A DNA stretch of 64,000 nucleotides from RGIG1681 sp045596905 (GCA_045596905.1 JAZODG010000007.1:62001-126000); one strand, 5' to 3'. Numbered from the stretch's first letter, positions 42,179-51,375 are shown. The notes: a model not told the origin generated them from the letters alone. Translations and numbers: made by a program.

Positions 42179-43684
42179 TTATTTTTCATCAATTGCAAGT
42201 TTTGTTGCAGTCTTTGCATTTGTTTCAGTTGGTGTTAAGTCGATCTTGTACATATAAACATTTTTGTCTGAATCTTCAGAGAAAGCAAACATATAACTTC
42301 CGATAATATCTGGCATCATAAGACCATCAATTGCAGCAAGCTTTGTTGAAGACATTTGAATAGCGTTTGTCCAATGAGAAATCTTCATTGTGTTTGCATC
42401 TTCAACAACAGCAATTTCAACTTTATAAACAATGTTTTCTGCTGAATAAACTGCATAAACAGCTGTTCTTTTAACTTCTTCGTTAACGTCTTCGGTTGAC
42501 TTGTCATCTTCTTTAACGATTTCTTCAATTTGAGTTGTACCTAAAAGTTGAACTTCTTTAATGCTGCCAAGTCTTGAAATTGTTTCACCAAGTTCATAAC
42601 CTGAAAGCCAGTCAATAATCATTACATAATATGGTTCATCTGTGATATATAAAACGCTCACATGACCTGATCTTTTAACAAGTTTTGCAACTTCTGATCC
42701 TGGTTCACCAACATAAGAAATTGCGTAATTTTCAAGGAATAATGCGTTTTCATAGTTTACATAAGAAATGCAATTGTTTCCGAAAACCAATGTGTCATTT
42801 TCATTACCCTTAATAGCATGACAGAACACTTGTTCATTGCAAGAAGTAATCAAGTTTCCAGCCATGATAGATTCAAGCTTAACGCTGTAACCAGCAGAAA
42901 TTTGATAGCTTGTGTCTTGAACTGGAGAAGTTCTAAATACCTTTGAACCTGATTGAACAGCTTCATATGCTACTGGAGCTTTTGTGTAGAATACAAATGA
43001 ATTTGCATCAACTGTTGCACCTTCAATAGCAACTACCCCATTATTTTCACTAAACAAACAACCTGTTACGTCATTAATAACATAATTAACAACTGATTTT
43101 TTACCAACAGCAACACTTGTGATTGTTGCATTGTTTGTTTCATAAACAAGCAAGTTAAGAGTGTTGTTAACAACATAGTAAGCATAAGACACAACTTCTT
43201 CAGCACTATTCAAGCTTGTTGTGAAGATTTTGTATGATTTTTTGTTAACCAAATCATATCTCATGAATGTTGTTTTGTTATAAAGCACATCACCAGCATA
43301 GTTCTTTTCTGAACATGGTGTTGCATAATACATAAAGTCACCAAAGAATCTAATTGAACCATTTGTGAAACCAACAAGATTGTCAACCACAACTTCAGCT
43401 TCGCCTGTTGTTTCTCCGGTTGCTGCGTCATATTGGATTCTGCAGATTGCAGACTTTGTGTTCTTTGTTAAGTTTTTGCCGTCAGCTTCTTTTGTTCCAT
43501 TAACAAAATACAAATAATTATCATAAACAGCAGTGATTCCACCATTGGTTGAAACGCCGTTAACAATTTTCACTTTTGACAAGTCAGTAGTTGTTTCTGA
43601 AAGTTTTGTTCCACAAGCAGTAAAACTAAAAGCTACGCAAACCATAACCAAAACTGCCAAACAACTTTTAAGTAGTTTTCTCAT
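42179..43684 (-). CDS. lipoprotein with beta-propeller-like repeats (DUF5050-like)
   Basis: This 501-residue lipoprotein has signal peptide and lipobox (VMVCVAFSFTAC). The body contains repeated strand units of the kind YDNYLYFVNG, FFGDFMYYAT and ENALFLENYAISYVG, which resemble the DUF5050/YWTD-like beta-propeller family of clostridial surface proteins. The start is the ATG preceded by GAGGGCG. It is monocistronic. It may be a sensor or binding protein; nothing indicates a ligand. Confidence 0.6.
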   Translation of the reverse strand: MRKLLKSCLAVLVMVCVAFSFTACGTKLSETTTDLSKVKIVNGVSTNGGITAVYDNYLYFVNGTKEADGKNLTKNTKSAICRIQYDAATGETTGEAEVVVDNLVGFTNGSIRFFGDFMYYATPCSEKNYAGDVLYNKTTFMRYDLVNKKSYKIFTTSLNSAEEVVSYAYYVVNNTLNLLVYETNNATITSVAVGKKSVVNYVINDVTGCLFSENNGVVAIEGATVDANSFVFYTKAPVAYEAVQSGSKVFRTSPVQDTSYQISAGYSVKLESIMAGNLITSCNEQVFCHAIKGNENDTLVFGNNCISYVNYENALFLENYAISYVGEPGSEVAKLVKRSGHVSVLYITDEPYYVMIIDWLSGYELGETISRLGSIKEVQLLGTTQIEEIVKEDDKSTEDVNEEVKRTAVYAVYSAENIVYKVEIAVVEDANTMKISHWTNAIQMSSTKLAAIDGLMMPDIIGSYMFAFSEDSDKNVYMYKIDLTPTETNAKTATKLAIDEK

Positions 43685-43785
43685 AATCGCCCTCATTGTA
43701 ATCATAATATGATTAATATTATAATTTTTTAATGTTCTTTGTCAAGATGTTAAAATATCAAATTTAAACAAATTGCACTATATTC

Positions 43786-44580
43786 TTAAATTGTATCCAA
43801 AAACACTGAATATAATCGCTTAAAATCTTCAATAGACAACTCTTCTGCCCTAGCTGTTGGCAAAAAGCCATTTTCAACCAAAACTTCTTCAATTGCTTGC
43901 TTTGATATTCTGTTTGACTCAAGATTTGCTGAAAGCTTCTTTCTTCTCATTGAAAATGCCTTTTTAACAAACGAAATCACTCCAGCAAAGTCTGTTTCGT
44001 TTAACTCTTCAGTTTTATCAATTCGAACAACTGCAGAATCAACATTTGGCACAGGATAAAACATCTTTCTGTTAACCCTAATCACCTTTTTTGGTTCGCC
44101 AAGCATTTGACACATAACTGTTAGCACACCATAATCTTTTGTTCTTGGTTTTGCAATGATTCTGTCAGCAACTTCTTCCTGAACCATAACCGTTGCAGAT
44201 ATTAAGTTTTTATTCTGCAAAAATCTTGTCAGTATTGGTGAAGTGATGTAATATGGCAAATTTGCAACAAGTTTAAACTTTCCACCAATAATCTCATCAA
44301 GTTCTTCATCACTAATTTTCATGACATCATTAAACACAAACTCAACATTGGTTCCTTCAAACTTTTCAGTCAAAAAATCAAAAAGTTCTCTGTCAACTTC
44401 AAACGAATAAACTTTTTTTGCGACTGCAGAAATAGCTTCTGTTAAAGCCCCTTTTCCTGCACCAATTTCAACAACTATGTCTTCTTCTGTCACCCCTGCT
44501 TTTTGCACAATTTCGCCAAGCAAGTTCTTGTCAGACAAAAAGTTTTGACCAAACTTTTTCTTAAAATTAAAATCTCCCAT
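43786..44580 (-). CDS. rsmA: 16S rRNA dimethyladenosine transferase RsmA
   Basis: RsmA (KsgA) dimethylates two adenosines near the 3' end of 16S rRNA. The 264 residues show KKKFGQNFLSDKNLL at the start, VVEIGAGKGALTEAI (motif I), the catalytic NLPYYITSPIL (motif IV) and MFYPVPNVDSAVVRI. It starts 2 nt after tatD, the same tatD-ksgA neighbourhood as in Bacillus. Confidence 0.95.
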   Translation of the reverse strand: MGDFNFKKKFGQNFLSDKNLLGEIVQKAGVTEEDIVVEIGAGKGALTEAISAVAKKVYSFEVDRELFDFLTEKFEGTNVEFVFNDVMKISDEELDEIIGGKFKLVANLPYYITSPILTRFLQNKNLISATVMVQEEVADRIIAKPRTKDYGVLTVMCQMLGEPKKVIRVNRKMFYPVPNVDSAVVRIDKTEELNETDFAGVISFVKKAFSMRRKKLSANLESNRISKQAIEEVLVENGFLPTARAEELSIEDFKRLYSVFLDTI

Positions 44581-44582
44581 AA

Positions 44583-45341
44583 TTAGTCCTTTATTTTAAA
44601 ATAAAATCTTCTAGCATTTTCTGTGGTTATTTTTTCAAGTTCTTCAGCTGAAACTCCAATTTCAGATGCAATTCTTTCCATTGTAAGTCTCACATTTTTT
44701 GGCTCATTTCTTCTGCCACGAAGTGGTTCTGGTGAAAGATATGGTGCATCTGTTTCAACCAAAATTCTATCAAGTGGCACGTCTTTTAGAAACGACCTGT
44801 CGCTTTTTTTGTAAGTAATATTTCCTGAAAAACTAATATATAACCCAAGGTCAATAAACTTTTGCACCCAGTCTTTGCCTTCACTATAACAATGCATGAG
44901 TCCTGAGTGATTAATTAAGTGTTTGTTTGCTTTTAAAACCGAATAAACATCTTCAGCTGCATCTCTACAATGAATGCAGAATGGAAGACCAAGCCTGTCA
45001 GCCATTTCAAGTTGCTTTACAAACAGTTCTTTTTGTGACTCTTTATCATAACCATCTCTGTGATAATCAAGCCCAATTTCGCCGATAGCAACCACTTTTT
45101 CGTGTTTTGCAAGACTTTCAATAACCTGCAAAGAGTCAGGTTTCACATCAAGTGAATATTCAGGATAAATGCCAACAGTTGTATAAACTTTATCATATTT
45201 TTCAGCGAATTTAATACCCTGTTTTGAATCTTTCACGGTTGTGCCGATATTAACGATATAATCAAGCCCGTCACCCTTCATATTTTCAATCATTTCATCA
45301 AGGTTATTAAAGCTATTTAAGTGTGCGTGTGTATCTATCAT
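44583..45341 (-). CDS. tatD: TatD-family metal-dependent hydrolase (YabD)
   Basis: This 252-residue amidohydrolase-fold protein has all TatD metal-binding motifs: MIDTHAHLNSF, AIGEIGLDYHRDG, PFCIHCRDAAEDV, the His in LMHCYSEG, and VETDAPYLSPEPLRG. The family includes 3'-exonucleases acting on DNA or D-Tyr-tRNA-related substrates. GAGGT precedes the ATG. It is the first gene of a tatD-rsmA operon. Confidence 0.93.
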   Translation of the reverse strand: MIDTHAHLNSFNNLDEMIENMKGDGLDYIVNIGTTVKDSKQGIKFAEKYDKVYTTVGIYPEYSLDVKPDSLQVIESLAKHEKVVAIGEIGLDYHRDGYDKESQKELFVKQLEMADRLGLPFCIHCRDAAEDVYSVLKANKHLINHSGLMHCYSEGKDWVQKFIDLGLYISFSGNITYKKSDRSFLKDVPLDRILVETDAPYLSPEPLRGRRNEPKNVRLTMERIASEIGVSAEELEKITTENARRFYFKIKD

Positions 45342-45382
45342 TTTTACCTCATAAAACGTAAAATTTAATCATATTTTTTATT

Positions 45383-45982
45383 ATGAATAAAATTTGGATT
45401 TTCTTGTTTGTTATCAGTATTATTGCGCTGTGTTTAAGCGACCCAACACAGGTGTTAACTGGGCTTTTAACGGCTTCAAACTCTGCCGTGAAACTCTCAT
45501 TTAGTTTATGCGCAATCTATTCAATTTGGATGGGGCTTTTTATGATTTTAGAAAAAAGTGGACTCTCTCAAAAGCTTTCCAAATTACTCTCCCCCATTAT
45601 AAACAAAATATTCGGCAAAAGCAATCTTTCAGAAGAAAGTAAAAGATATGTGTCAATGAACATTTCAGCAAATCTTTTGGGCATGGGTGGAGCGGCAACT
45701 CCACTTGGCATAAAAGCAATCGAATCAATGCAAAAAGACAACAAAAACAAATCAACCGTAACATTTCCCATGATTATGCTTATTGCGATAAGCTGTTCAA
45801 GTGTTCAACTTTTGCCAACTTCAATCATTGGTATGCTGGCAGACGCAGGGAGCAAAAACCCAACAGCAATAATTTTTCCGTCTGTGCTCTGCTCAATAAT
45901 TTCAACAACCATATCAATATTGCTTATATATTTATTCCACTTTATTTTTGACAAATCAAAAAAGGACAAACCGAATGGCTAA
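45383..45982 (+). CDS. spmA: spore maturation protein SpmA
   Basis: SpmA and SpmB are membrane proteins with nucleoside-recognition (Gate) domains needed for spore core dehydration. The 199 residues show the family pattern: CLSDPTQVLTGLLTASNSAV near the N-terminus, NISANLLGMGGAATPLGIKA at about 92-111, and a C-terminal helix pair. No ribosome-binding site precedes the ATG. A sigma-E-like promoter may sit directly upstream (ATAAA at 45351, 14 nt, CATATTTT at 45370). It overlaps spmB by 8 nt. Confidence 0.9.
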   Translation: MNKIWIFLFVISIIALCLSDPTQVLTGLLTASNSAVKLSFSLCAIYSIWMGLFMILEKSGLSQKLSKLLSPIINKIFGKSNLSEESKRYVSMNISANLLGMGGAATPLGIKAIESMQKDNKNKSTVTFPMIMLIAISCSSVQLLPTSIIGMLADAGSKNPTAIIFPSVLCSIISTTISILLIYLFHFIFDKSKKDKPNG

Positions 45983-46481
45983 TTATATTATTCCTGCATT
46001 TATTATTTTTGTTCTGCTTTATAGCTTAATCAAAAAAATAAACGCCTACGATTCATTTGTTCAAGGTGCAAGAAACTCTGTTGACCTGTGCATAAACACA
46101 TTTCCTTATTTAGTTGCAATATTTTCAATAGTTGAACTTTTGCAAACCAGTGGACTTTCAAACGAAATATCAAAACTAACGTCGCCTATTTTCAGTTTTG
46201 TTGGCATACCAAGTGAACTCACTGAGTTTTTGGTTCTTCGTCCATTCACAGGCTCAGGTTCTATTGGAATGTTATCAAACCTATTTTCTATCTATGGCCC
46301 TGACAGCTACGTGTCAAAATGCGCATGCGTAATCATGAGTTGCACAGAAACCACATTTTATGTGATTGCTGTTTACTTTTCAACCACCAAAATAAAAAAG
46401 CTAGGCTACACAATCCCAGCTTGTTTATTATCTGCATTTATTGGCTCAATCATAGCCTGTGCTTTATGCAGAGTATTTTGA
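45975..46481 (+). CDS. spmB: spore maturation protein SpmB
   Basis: This 168-residue partner of SpmA starts at an ATG preceded by AAAGGA and overlapping the spmA stop. Family motifs are VQGARNSVDLCINTFPYLVA near the start, ELTEFLVLRPFTGSGSIGML and MSCTETTFYVIAVYFS. It ends flush against the convergent methyltransferase gene with no terminator between them. Confidence 0.9.
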   Translation: MANYIIPAFIIFVLLYSLIKKINAYDSFVQGARNSVDLCINTFPYLVAIFSIVELLQTSGLSNEISKLTSPIFSFVGIPSELTEFLVLRPFTGSGSIGMLSNLFSIYGPDSYVSKCACVIMSCTETTFYVIAVYFSTTKIKKLGYTIPACLLSAFIGSIIACALCRVF

Positions 46482-47228
46482 TTATTTTCTTGAATAAATT
46501 TGTTTTAGTTCATCAGTTTCTGTTCCGTCAGGATTGTTGAGAATAAGTGGCTGCATAATCTTGATTCCGGCTTTTGCACCCTTTTTGGCTTCAACCAAAA
46601 CAAGATTTGGCTCTTTCCCTTCTTTTGGATAAACAACCCTTAACACCTTTGGTTCAAGCTTGTATTTTTTAAGTTCATAAACAATACTAGCAAGACGGTC
46701 GGCTCTATGAACCATATATAACTTTCCACCGAACTTTAAAACCTTGCTTGACATTTTTGCAATGGTTTCAAGATTGGTTTTGATTTCATGTGTTGCTATT
46801 GCAATTTCATCTAATTCTGAAGTTTGCCCAACTTCGTTATATGGTGGATTCACCGTTATCACGTCAACTTGTTCACAACCAAATATCTTATCCAGCCTTG
46901 CAAGGTCATCATTCACAACTTCAATCTTATCTGAAAGGTCGTTATATTCAACTGACCTTTTTGCCATGTCTGCAAGTTGTGGCTGAAGCTCTAAAGCATA
47001 CGATTTTTTGATATTATTCTTACATGAAAAAAGTATAGCGACTACACCAGAGCCGCTACACAAATCTAAATAAACATCATTTGGCTTTGCGTGTCCAAAG
47101 TTTGCAAGAATAACAGAATCCGTTGAAAACTTGTAACCATTTTTATTTTGAATAAGTTTCAAATCATTATATTCAAGGTCATCAAGTCTTTCGTTTTCTT
47201 TTAAAATATTATTCTTCAACTGGAGCAC
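46482..47228 (-). CDS. tRNA1(Val) adenine-37 N6-methyltransferase-like protein (YabB/TrmN6)
   Basis: This 248-residue class I methyltransferase has motif I YLDLCSGSGVVAILF and the N6-adenine catalytic motif NPPY (VITVNPPYNEVG). It lies near ricT and holB as yabB does in Bacillus. The start is uncertain. GTG at 47228 gives the longest form. TTG at 47219, preceded by AGGTG, is equally plausible. Either overlaps the ferredoxin gene by 11-20 nt. Confidence 0.85.
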   Translation of the reverse strand: MLQLKNNILKENERLDDLEYNDLKLIQNKNGYKFSTDSVILANFGHAKPNDVYLDLCSGSGVVAILFSCKNNIKKSYALELQPQLADMAKRSVEYNDLSDKIEVVNDDLARLDKIFGCEQVDVITVNPPYNEVGQTSELDEIAIATHEIKTNLETIAKMSSKVLKFGGKLYMVHRADRLASIVYELKKYKLEPKVLRVVYPKEGKEPNLVLVEAKKGAKAGIKIMQPLILNNPDGTETDELKQIYSRK

Positions 47229-47385
47229 CTACAGGACAAACTGCTGCACATGTGCCACATGAAATGCACTTTTCAGCATCAATTTTAGCTTTTCCGTCGT
47301 CACCAATTGAAATAGCTGCTGTTGGACAAGCATCAACACATGCTGCACAGCCAACGCATTTTTCTTCATCAATTTTATATGCCAT
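47209..47385 (-). CDS. 2[4Fe-4S] ferredoxin
   Basis: This 58-residue clostridial-type ferredoxin has two complete cluster motifs, CVGCAACVDACP and CISCGTCAAVCP. AAGGAG supports the ATG at 47385. Its position between ricT and the methyltransferase is unusual compared with Bacillus. RicT belongs to a complex that carries iron-sulfur clusters, so a functional link is conceivable, but the spacing of over 60 nt from ricT leaves co-transcription open. Confidence 0.93.
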   Translation of the reverse strand: MAYKIDEEKCVGCAACVDACPTAAISIGDDGKAKIDAEKCISCGTCAAVCPVGAPVEE

Positions 47386-47446
47386 AATTTTTCTCCTTTT
47401 TTTATACAATCTTATTATACAACATTTTATATGTTTTTCAACTTAA

Positions 47447-48439
47447 TTAAGTTCTATTTTTGTTATTTTTGTGAAAATTTTTCTTGTGTCTGTTTTTGTT
47501 AAAGCCTTCTTTTTTTGGTTCAGAATTTGCGACACCTTCAGGCTTTGCTTTACTCTCACCCTTTTCTTCTTTAACAGGTGTTTGTTTTGTTTGCTCAGCT
47601 TGTTTTTCTTTTGCCTTGGCTTCTTTCTTTGTTTTATCGCCATAGCCTTCAATTTCATCTAAATCAAAGTCTTCAATAACAATACTGTCACTTTCGGTTT
47701 GACGTTTTACAGACACTCTTTCTCTTAAAATATCGTTATAAACCACAACACCCTTGCCGTTTGGTCCAACAACTTCACTGTTAACCTTTGGCATCTTTGA
47801 CAAAATCTTTTCATACATTTCAGACTCATATCCCAAACAGCACATAAGTCTGCCACACACACCATTAATCTTCGTTGGTGACAAAGACAAACCTTGAACT
47901 TTTGCCATTTTAACGGTCACATGTTCAAAGTTTTTCAAGAACCTTGCACAACAGCATGGTTCACCACATGGACCAACCCCACCAAGCATTTTAACTTCAT
48001 CTCTTTGGCCTACTTGTTTAAGCTTTATTCTAGCCTTAAGAAGCGACGCAAGGTCTTTAAGAAGCTGTCTAAAGTCAACTCTTTCTTCGCTTGAAAATAC
48101 AATCATGATTTTTGAACCATCAAGACTATACTCAGCGCTTGCAAACTTCATCATAAGACCAAGCTCAAGTGACTTTTTCTTAATGGTTGGAAGATGTGCT
48201 TTTGCCTTGTTTTGCAAGTCTAAATATTTCTTTTCATCTGACTCACTTGCAAGTCTCACAATTTTGTTTGCATCATCAATTTCTTCTTTAACATTAACAT
48301 CATCACGAACAACAGTTGCAACAGACAAAAAGTCTTCAAAGTCAATAACAACCTTATCTCCTGCCTTGCAATCAATATTGTTTTTCAGATAATAAATGGA
48401 ATTGTCTCCACTCTTTTTTACACCGATAATCTTCTGCAT
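47447..48439 (-). CDS. ricT: RicT (YaaT, PSP1 family) RNase Y specificity factor subunit
   Basis: RicT forms the Y-complex with RicA and RicF and guides RNase Y cleavage of mRNAs; in Bacillus it is also needed for sporulation, competence and biofilm. The 330 residues carry the PSP1 core with Cys-rich GPCGEPCCCARFL and GVCGRLMCCLGYE. The last 65 or so residues form a Lys/Glu/Gln-rich disordered tail ending in NKNRT, longer than in Bacillus. GGAGG precedes the ATG, which overlaps the end of holB by 22 nt. Confidence 0.92.
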   Translation of the reverse strand: MQKIIGVKKSGDNSIYYLKNNIDCKAGDKVVIDFEDFLSVATVVRDDVNVKEEIDDANKIVRLASESDEKKYLDLQNKAKAHLPTIKKKSLELGLMMKFASAEYSLDGSKIMIVFSSEERVDFRQLLKDLASLLKARIKLKQVGQRDEVKMLGGVGPCGEPCCCARFLKNFEHVTVKMAKVQGLSLSPTKINGVCGRLMCCLGYESEMYEKILSKMPKVNSEVVGPNGKGVVVYNDILRERVSVKRQTESDSIVIEDFDLDEIEGYGDKTKKEAKAKEKQAEQTKQTPVKEEKGESKAKPEGVANSEPKKEGFNKNRHKKNFHKNNKNRT

Positions 48440-49404
48440 TTAACCTTAACCTCCGCAAGTTTAAAAAGAACACTGTCAACAACACTTGTGCCATTGACAT
48501 TAAAATCTAAGTTTTTCTTTTGTGCCAAACATTCTTTAATCACTTCATTCACTGCATCAAAACTGAGCATTGATGAAACAACCTTAAGTTTTGAAAGAAT
48601 ACTTTTGTTTACAACCAAGTTTTCTGTTTTTGATAACACCATCAAGATATCTCTTGCAATCATCATAAAAACGTCCAAAAACTCTTTTCTATTAACGGTT
48701 TTGGCATTAAAAATATTTGAATATTTCAAAACATCTCTGCTTCCGTTTATCTCAAAAAACGCAGAGACAATATTGTTATAAAATTCTAAGAAACTGCCGT
48801 CAGTTGCAAGCTTTTCGGCATACGCACCATTTCCCCTTGCAGAGCTTGCACATATTTCAGCAACGGTATCTGAAACGCCAGATTCTTTTAAAAGTTCCAA
48901 AATATTATTTGAAGAAAGCTCATCGATTTCAACAAGCTTGATTCTTGATAATATTGTTGGCAAAAGTCTCATTGTTGTCACACCTGCCAGCACAAAAATT
49001 GTGTTTTCTGGTGGTTCTTCAATTGTCTTTAAAATCTTGTTTTGTGATGCTTCATTCATCAAATGCACATTCCACAAAACAAAAATCTTTTTGTCACTTT
49101 CAAATGGACTATAAGACGCCTGTTCAACAATATCTTTTGCAATTTCTGTGTTAATGGTTTTATCAAAACCAAAAAATTTCACGTCTGGATGAATCATTTT
49201 GTCAATTCTTAAGCTATCTTTTTCTTTAACCTGCCCGTTTTCATCTGCTAGGAACAACTTTGCAGCATTTTCGCAAAAACGTTTAAGCAAGTTCTCATCT
49301 TTATTTACAAAAAAATAAGCATGAGAAAGTCTCTTGGATTTTTGGTCAAGAGATACAATATTATATGCATTGCTAGAAAAAATAAACTTATCGTAATTGA
49401 GCAT
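48418..49404 (-). CDS. holB: DNA polymerase III delta-prime subunit
   Basis: This 328-residue clamp-loader subunit has SLDQKSKRLSHAYFFV at the start, IFVLWNVHLMNEASQNKILK and TIEEPPENTIFVLA, and TTMRLLPTILSRIKLVEI, all typical of delta-prime. The zinc-binding Cys cluster seen in many homologues is absent, and no P-loop is seen, as in many HolB proteins. AGGTGA precedes the ATG. It opens a holB-ricT operon like that of Bacillus. Confidence 0.88.
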   Translation of the reverse strand: MLNYDKFIFSSNAYNIVSLDQKSKRLSHAYFFVNKDENLLKRFCENAAKLFLADENGQVKEKDSLRIDKMIHPDVKFFGFDKTINTEIAKDIVEQASYSPFESDKKIFVLWNVHLMNEASQNKILKTIEEPPENTIFVLAGVTTMRLLPTILSRIKLVEIDELSSNNILELLKESGVSDTVAEICASSARGNGAYAEKLATDGSFLEFYNNIVSAFFEINGSRDVLKYSNIFNAKTVNRKEFLDVFMMIARDILMVLSKTENLVVNKSILSKLKVVSSMLSFDAVNEVIKECLAQKKNLDFNVNGTSVVDSVLFKLAEVKVKCRRLSV

Positions 49405-49468
49405 AATTCACCTAATAATACTTTAATTAAAATTAGACTCAAAGTCAACAATATTGTTAAACACAAAA

Positions 49469-49494
49469 AAAATATGGCACGAATGCCATATTTT
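49469..49494 (-). terminator. terminator overlapping the end of greA
   Basis: AAAATATGGCA pairs perfectly with TGCCATATTTT over a CGAA tetraloop, followed by a T-run on the minus strand. Confidence 0.85.
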
Positions 49495-49960
49495 AAAAGA
49501 TTTTCAAAACTTTCATTTGAATAACGCCTTCTGGTGTTTCAATGTCTGCAATATCCCCAACCTTTTTGCCAAGCAATGCTTTTCCAATTGGTGATTCGTT
49601 TGAAACGAAGTTTTTGTCTGGGTCACTTTCAATAACACCAACAATTTTGTAAGTGTCTTCTTCTTCAAAGTCCATATCAAAAACAACAACGCTGTTTCCA
49701 ACACTAACTTCATCGTTTTTAACTTCACTTGCAGAAATGATTTTTGCTTTTCTCAAAGTTTCTTCAATTTGAGCAATTTCAGTTTCAACAAAAGCTTGTT
49801 CTTTCTTAGCTGCGTCATATTCAGAGTTTTCACTCAAATCTCCAAAATCACGTGCAACCTTGAGTTTTTCAAGAACATCTGGTCTTTTTACATTCTTTAA
49901 AAATCTCAATCTTTCTTCTTTTTCAACCTTACCTTCTTCGGTAATAAATAATTCTGACAT
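49493..49960 (-). CDS. greA: transcription elongation factor GreA
   Basis: GreA rescues backtracked RNA polymerase by stimulating transcript cleavage. The 155 residues show the N-terminal coiled coil with the acidic tip (DFGDLSENSEYDAAKKEQ, residues 39-56) and the C-terminal FKBP-like domain (SPIGKALLGKKVGD). GGGGAGG precedes the ATG. It has its own terminator. Confidence 0.95.
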   Translation of the reverse strand: MSELFITEEGKVEKEERLRFLKNVKRPDVLEKLKVARDFGDLSENSEYDAAKKEQAFVETEIAQIEETLRKAKIISASEVKNDEVSVGNSVVVFDMDFEEEDTYKIVGVIESDPDKNFVSNESPIGKALLGKKVGDIADIETPEGVIQMKVLKIF

Positions 49961-50116
49961 TATTTGCCTCCCCTTTTCTATAGCAAATTTATATTAAAAA
50001 TACATAGTTATTATATACAATTTTTCAAATTTGTCAATCTAATTTTGAAAATGATTTAGTTGATATATTTTTTATATTTTGTTATTATTAAACCACTAAA
50101 TAATTTTGGAGATGTT

Positions 50117-50383
50117 ATGATTAGAATTTGGGCAAGAACCACCCTTGACGGAAAAATTACAAGAAGCTATATATACGAAAGTATCGACAACTTTTCAGAA
50201 GACACTCTCTTTAAGCACCTTGAAAAGATTTGTCATGAAATCGATATTCCAACCCCGATTATATTAAAAAGCCACATAACGAATTATGTGGACTTTAATA
50301 ATACAACTTTTCTTCCTAGAGATTTTGTTGAATCAATCGATTTTGACAGATTCATCATTGAAAATGCAGTTATAACAAACTAG
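50117..50383 (+). CDS. uncharacterised small protein
   Basis: This 88-residue protein starts at an ATG preceded by GGAG (a longer reading from 50060 is unsupported). The sequence MIRIWARTTLDGKITRSYIY looks like a conserved Firmicutes small protein, but I know no function for it. It is soluble and mixed alpha/beta in appearance. Its last 4 nt overlap the end of the convergent Rho-like gene. Confidence 0.55.
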   Translation: MIRIWARTTLDGKITRSYIYESIDNFSEDTLFKHLEKICHEIDIPTPIILKSHITNYVDFNNTTFLPRDFVESIDFDRFIIENAVITN

Positions 50384-51375
50384 TATTGTTTTTCTGTTTC
50401 AAGTTTATAAATATTCAAAGCATTTCCTAAACTCAAGAGTTTTTCAATCTTTTGTTGGAGATGCTTTTTTATTCTTTCGGCTGAATCTTCGCCAAATGAA
50501 TCAATAACTTCAAAAACTCTGTCTGTTTCATCAATCGCAACAATAATGTTTTGATTTTCAAAAACATATTTTTCACAAATCTCAACAAAGCCAATAAACT
50601 TTTTATACACCTTTGTTGAAAGTTCTCCGTCACCCACAACAACACTGTGGGTATTTTTTCCAAAATATTCTTTATTTGAGAAAACTAATAATTTAACTCC
50701 GTTGTTTTCACAAATATATTCTAATTTTTTAATCTCTTTTTCTATTTCTTCTTTTGTACGTAAATGAAAAACCTGCTTTTCCCCCGATTTTCCAACCTTG
50801 TTTATTACTGACTCAAAATCAGCAATTTTTTCACCATTAACCGATATAATTTTAAACATATCGTCGCTAATGATAACTTCAACAACATCAAAGTTTTCAA
50901 GCTTAAGCTCTTTTGCTATTGAAGCAGAAACTTCAATATCTGTTTGTGAAGCAACAAATCCCCTTTCTCTTAAAAAAAACTTGCCATCATCTTCAACAAA
51001 GATTCTCTGAACAACTTCTTTTGTTAAGTTTTGTCCTTCATGCTCTGCAACTTTAAATATTGAATCAATATCATCAAGCTTAACTTTTAGGAGCTCAGGA
51101 GTGAGCTCTGTTTTTCGTTTTATTTTTTCTAAATAATGATTAATATCAAATTCCCTAACATTTGGTCTTCCACAAGCGCTTCTTGTTTCAGTTTGAACTT
51201 CACCGTAAACAATTTTTAGAATGTAATCAACCAGTTCTTGCTTCTTCATGGTTGTTGGTGACGGAACACCAAACTTTCTGCCAATGTCACGAAGTTCACG
51301 AATGTTTAAAAGGAATAAGGTTTTTTCATTATAAAGATTTTCATCAATCTCAGAACCTTTATAATTTTCTTCCAT
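50380..51375 (-). CDS. Rho-like protein lacking the ATPase P-loop and C-terminus
   Basis: This 331-residue protein matches transcription terminator Rho in order. It has an N-terminal helical SAP-like domain (NIRELRDIGRKFGV to KKQELVDYIL, residues 24-53). The cold-shock RNA-binding domain is at about 120-190 (DDGKFFLRERGFVASQTDIE; FDVVEVII; KIISVNGEKI). What follows aligns with the Rho ATPase core only between the P-loop region and Walker B (KVYKKFIGFVEICEKYVF, then NIIVAIDETDRVFEVI). There is no GxxGxGKT, and the Q- and R-loop region beyond Walker B is missing. The coding frame is intact with a GGGGAG ribosome-binding site. It is probably an RNA-binding protein without translocase activity. 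Confidence 0.75.
   Translation of the reverse strand: MEENYKGSEIDENLYNEKTLFLLNIRELRDIGRKFGVPSPTTMKKQELVDYILKIVYGEVQTETRSACGRPNVREFDINHYLEKIKRKTELTPELLKVKLDDIDSIFKVAEHEGQNLTKEVVQRIFVEDDGKFFLRERGFVASQTDIEVSASIAKELKLENFDVVEVIISDDMFKIISVNGEKIADFESVINKVGKSGEKQVFHLRTKEEIEKEIKKLEYICENNGVKLLVFSNKEYFGKNTHSVVVGDGELSTKVYKKFIGFVEICEKYVFENQNIIVAIDETDRVFEVIDSFGEDSAERIKKHLQQKIEKLLSLGNALNIYKLETEKQY

Noticed and set aside
45383..45982. spmA-spmB as a transporter or antiporter pair
   Set aside because: The Gate-domain motifs, sizes and overlapping order match SpmA/SpmB specifically.
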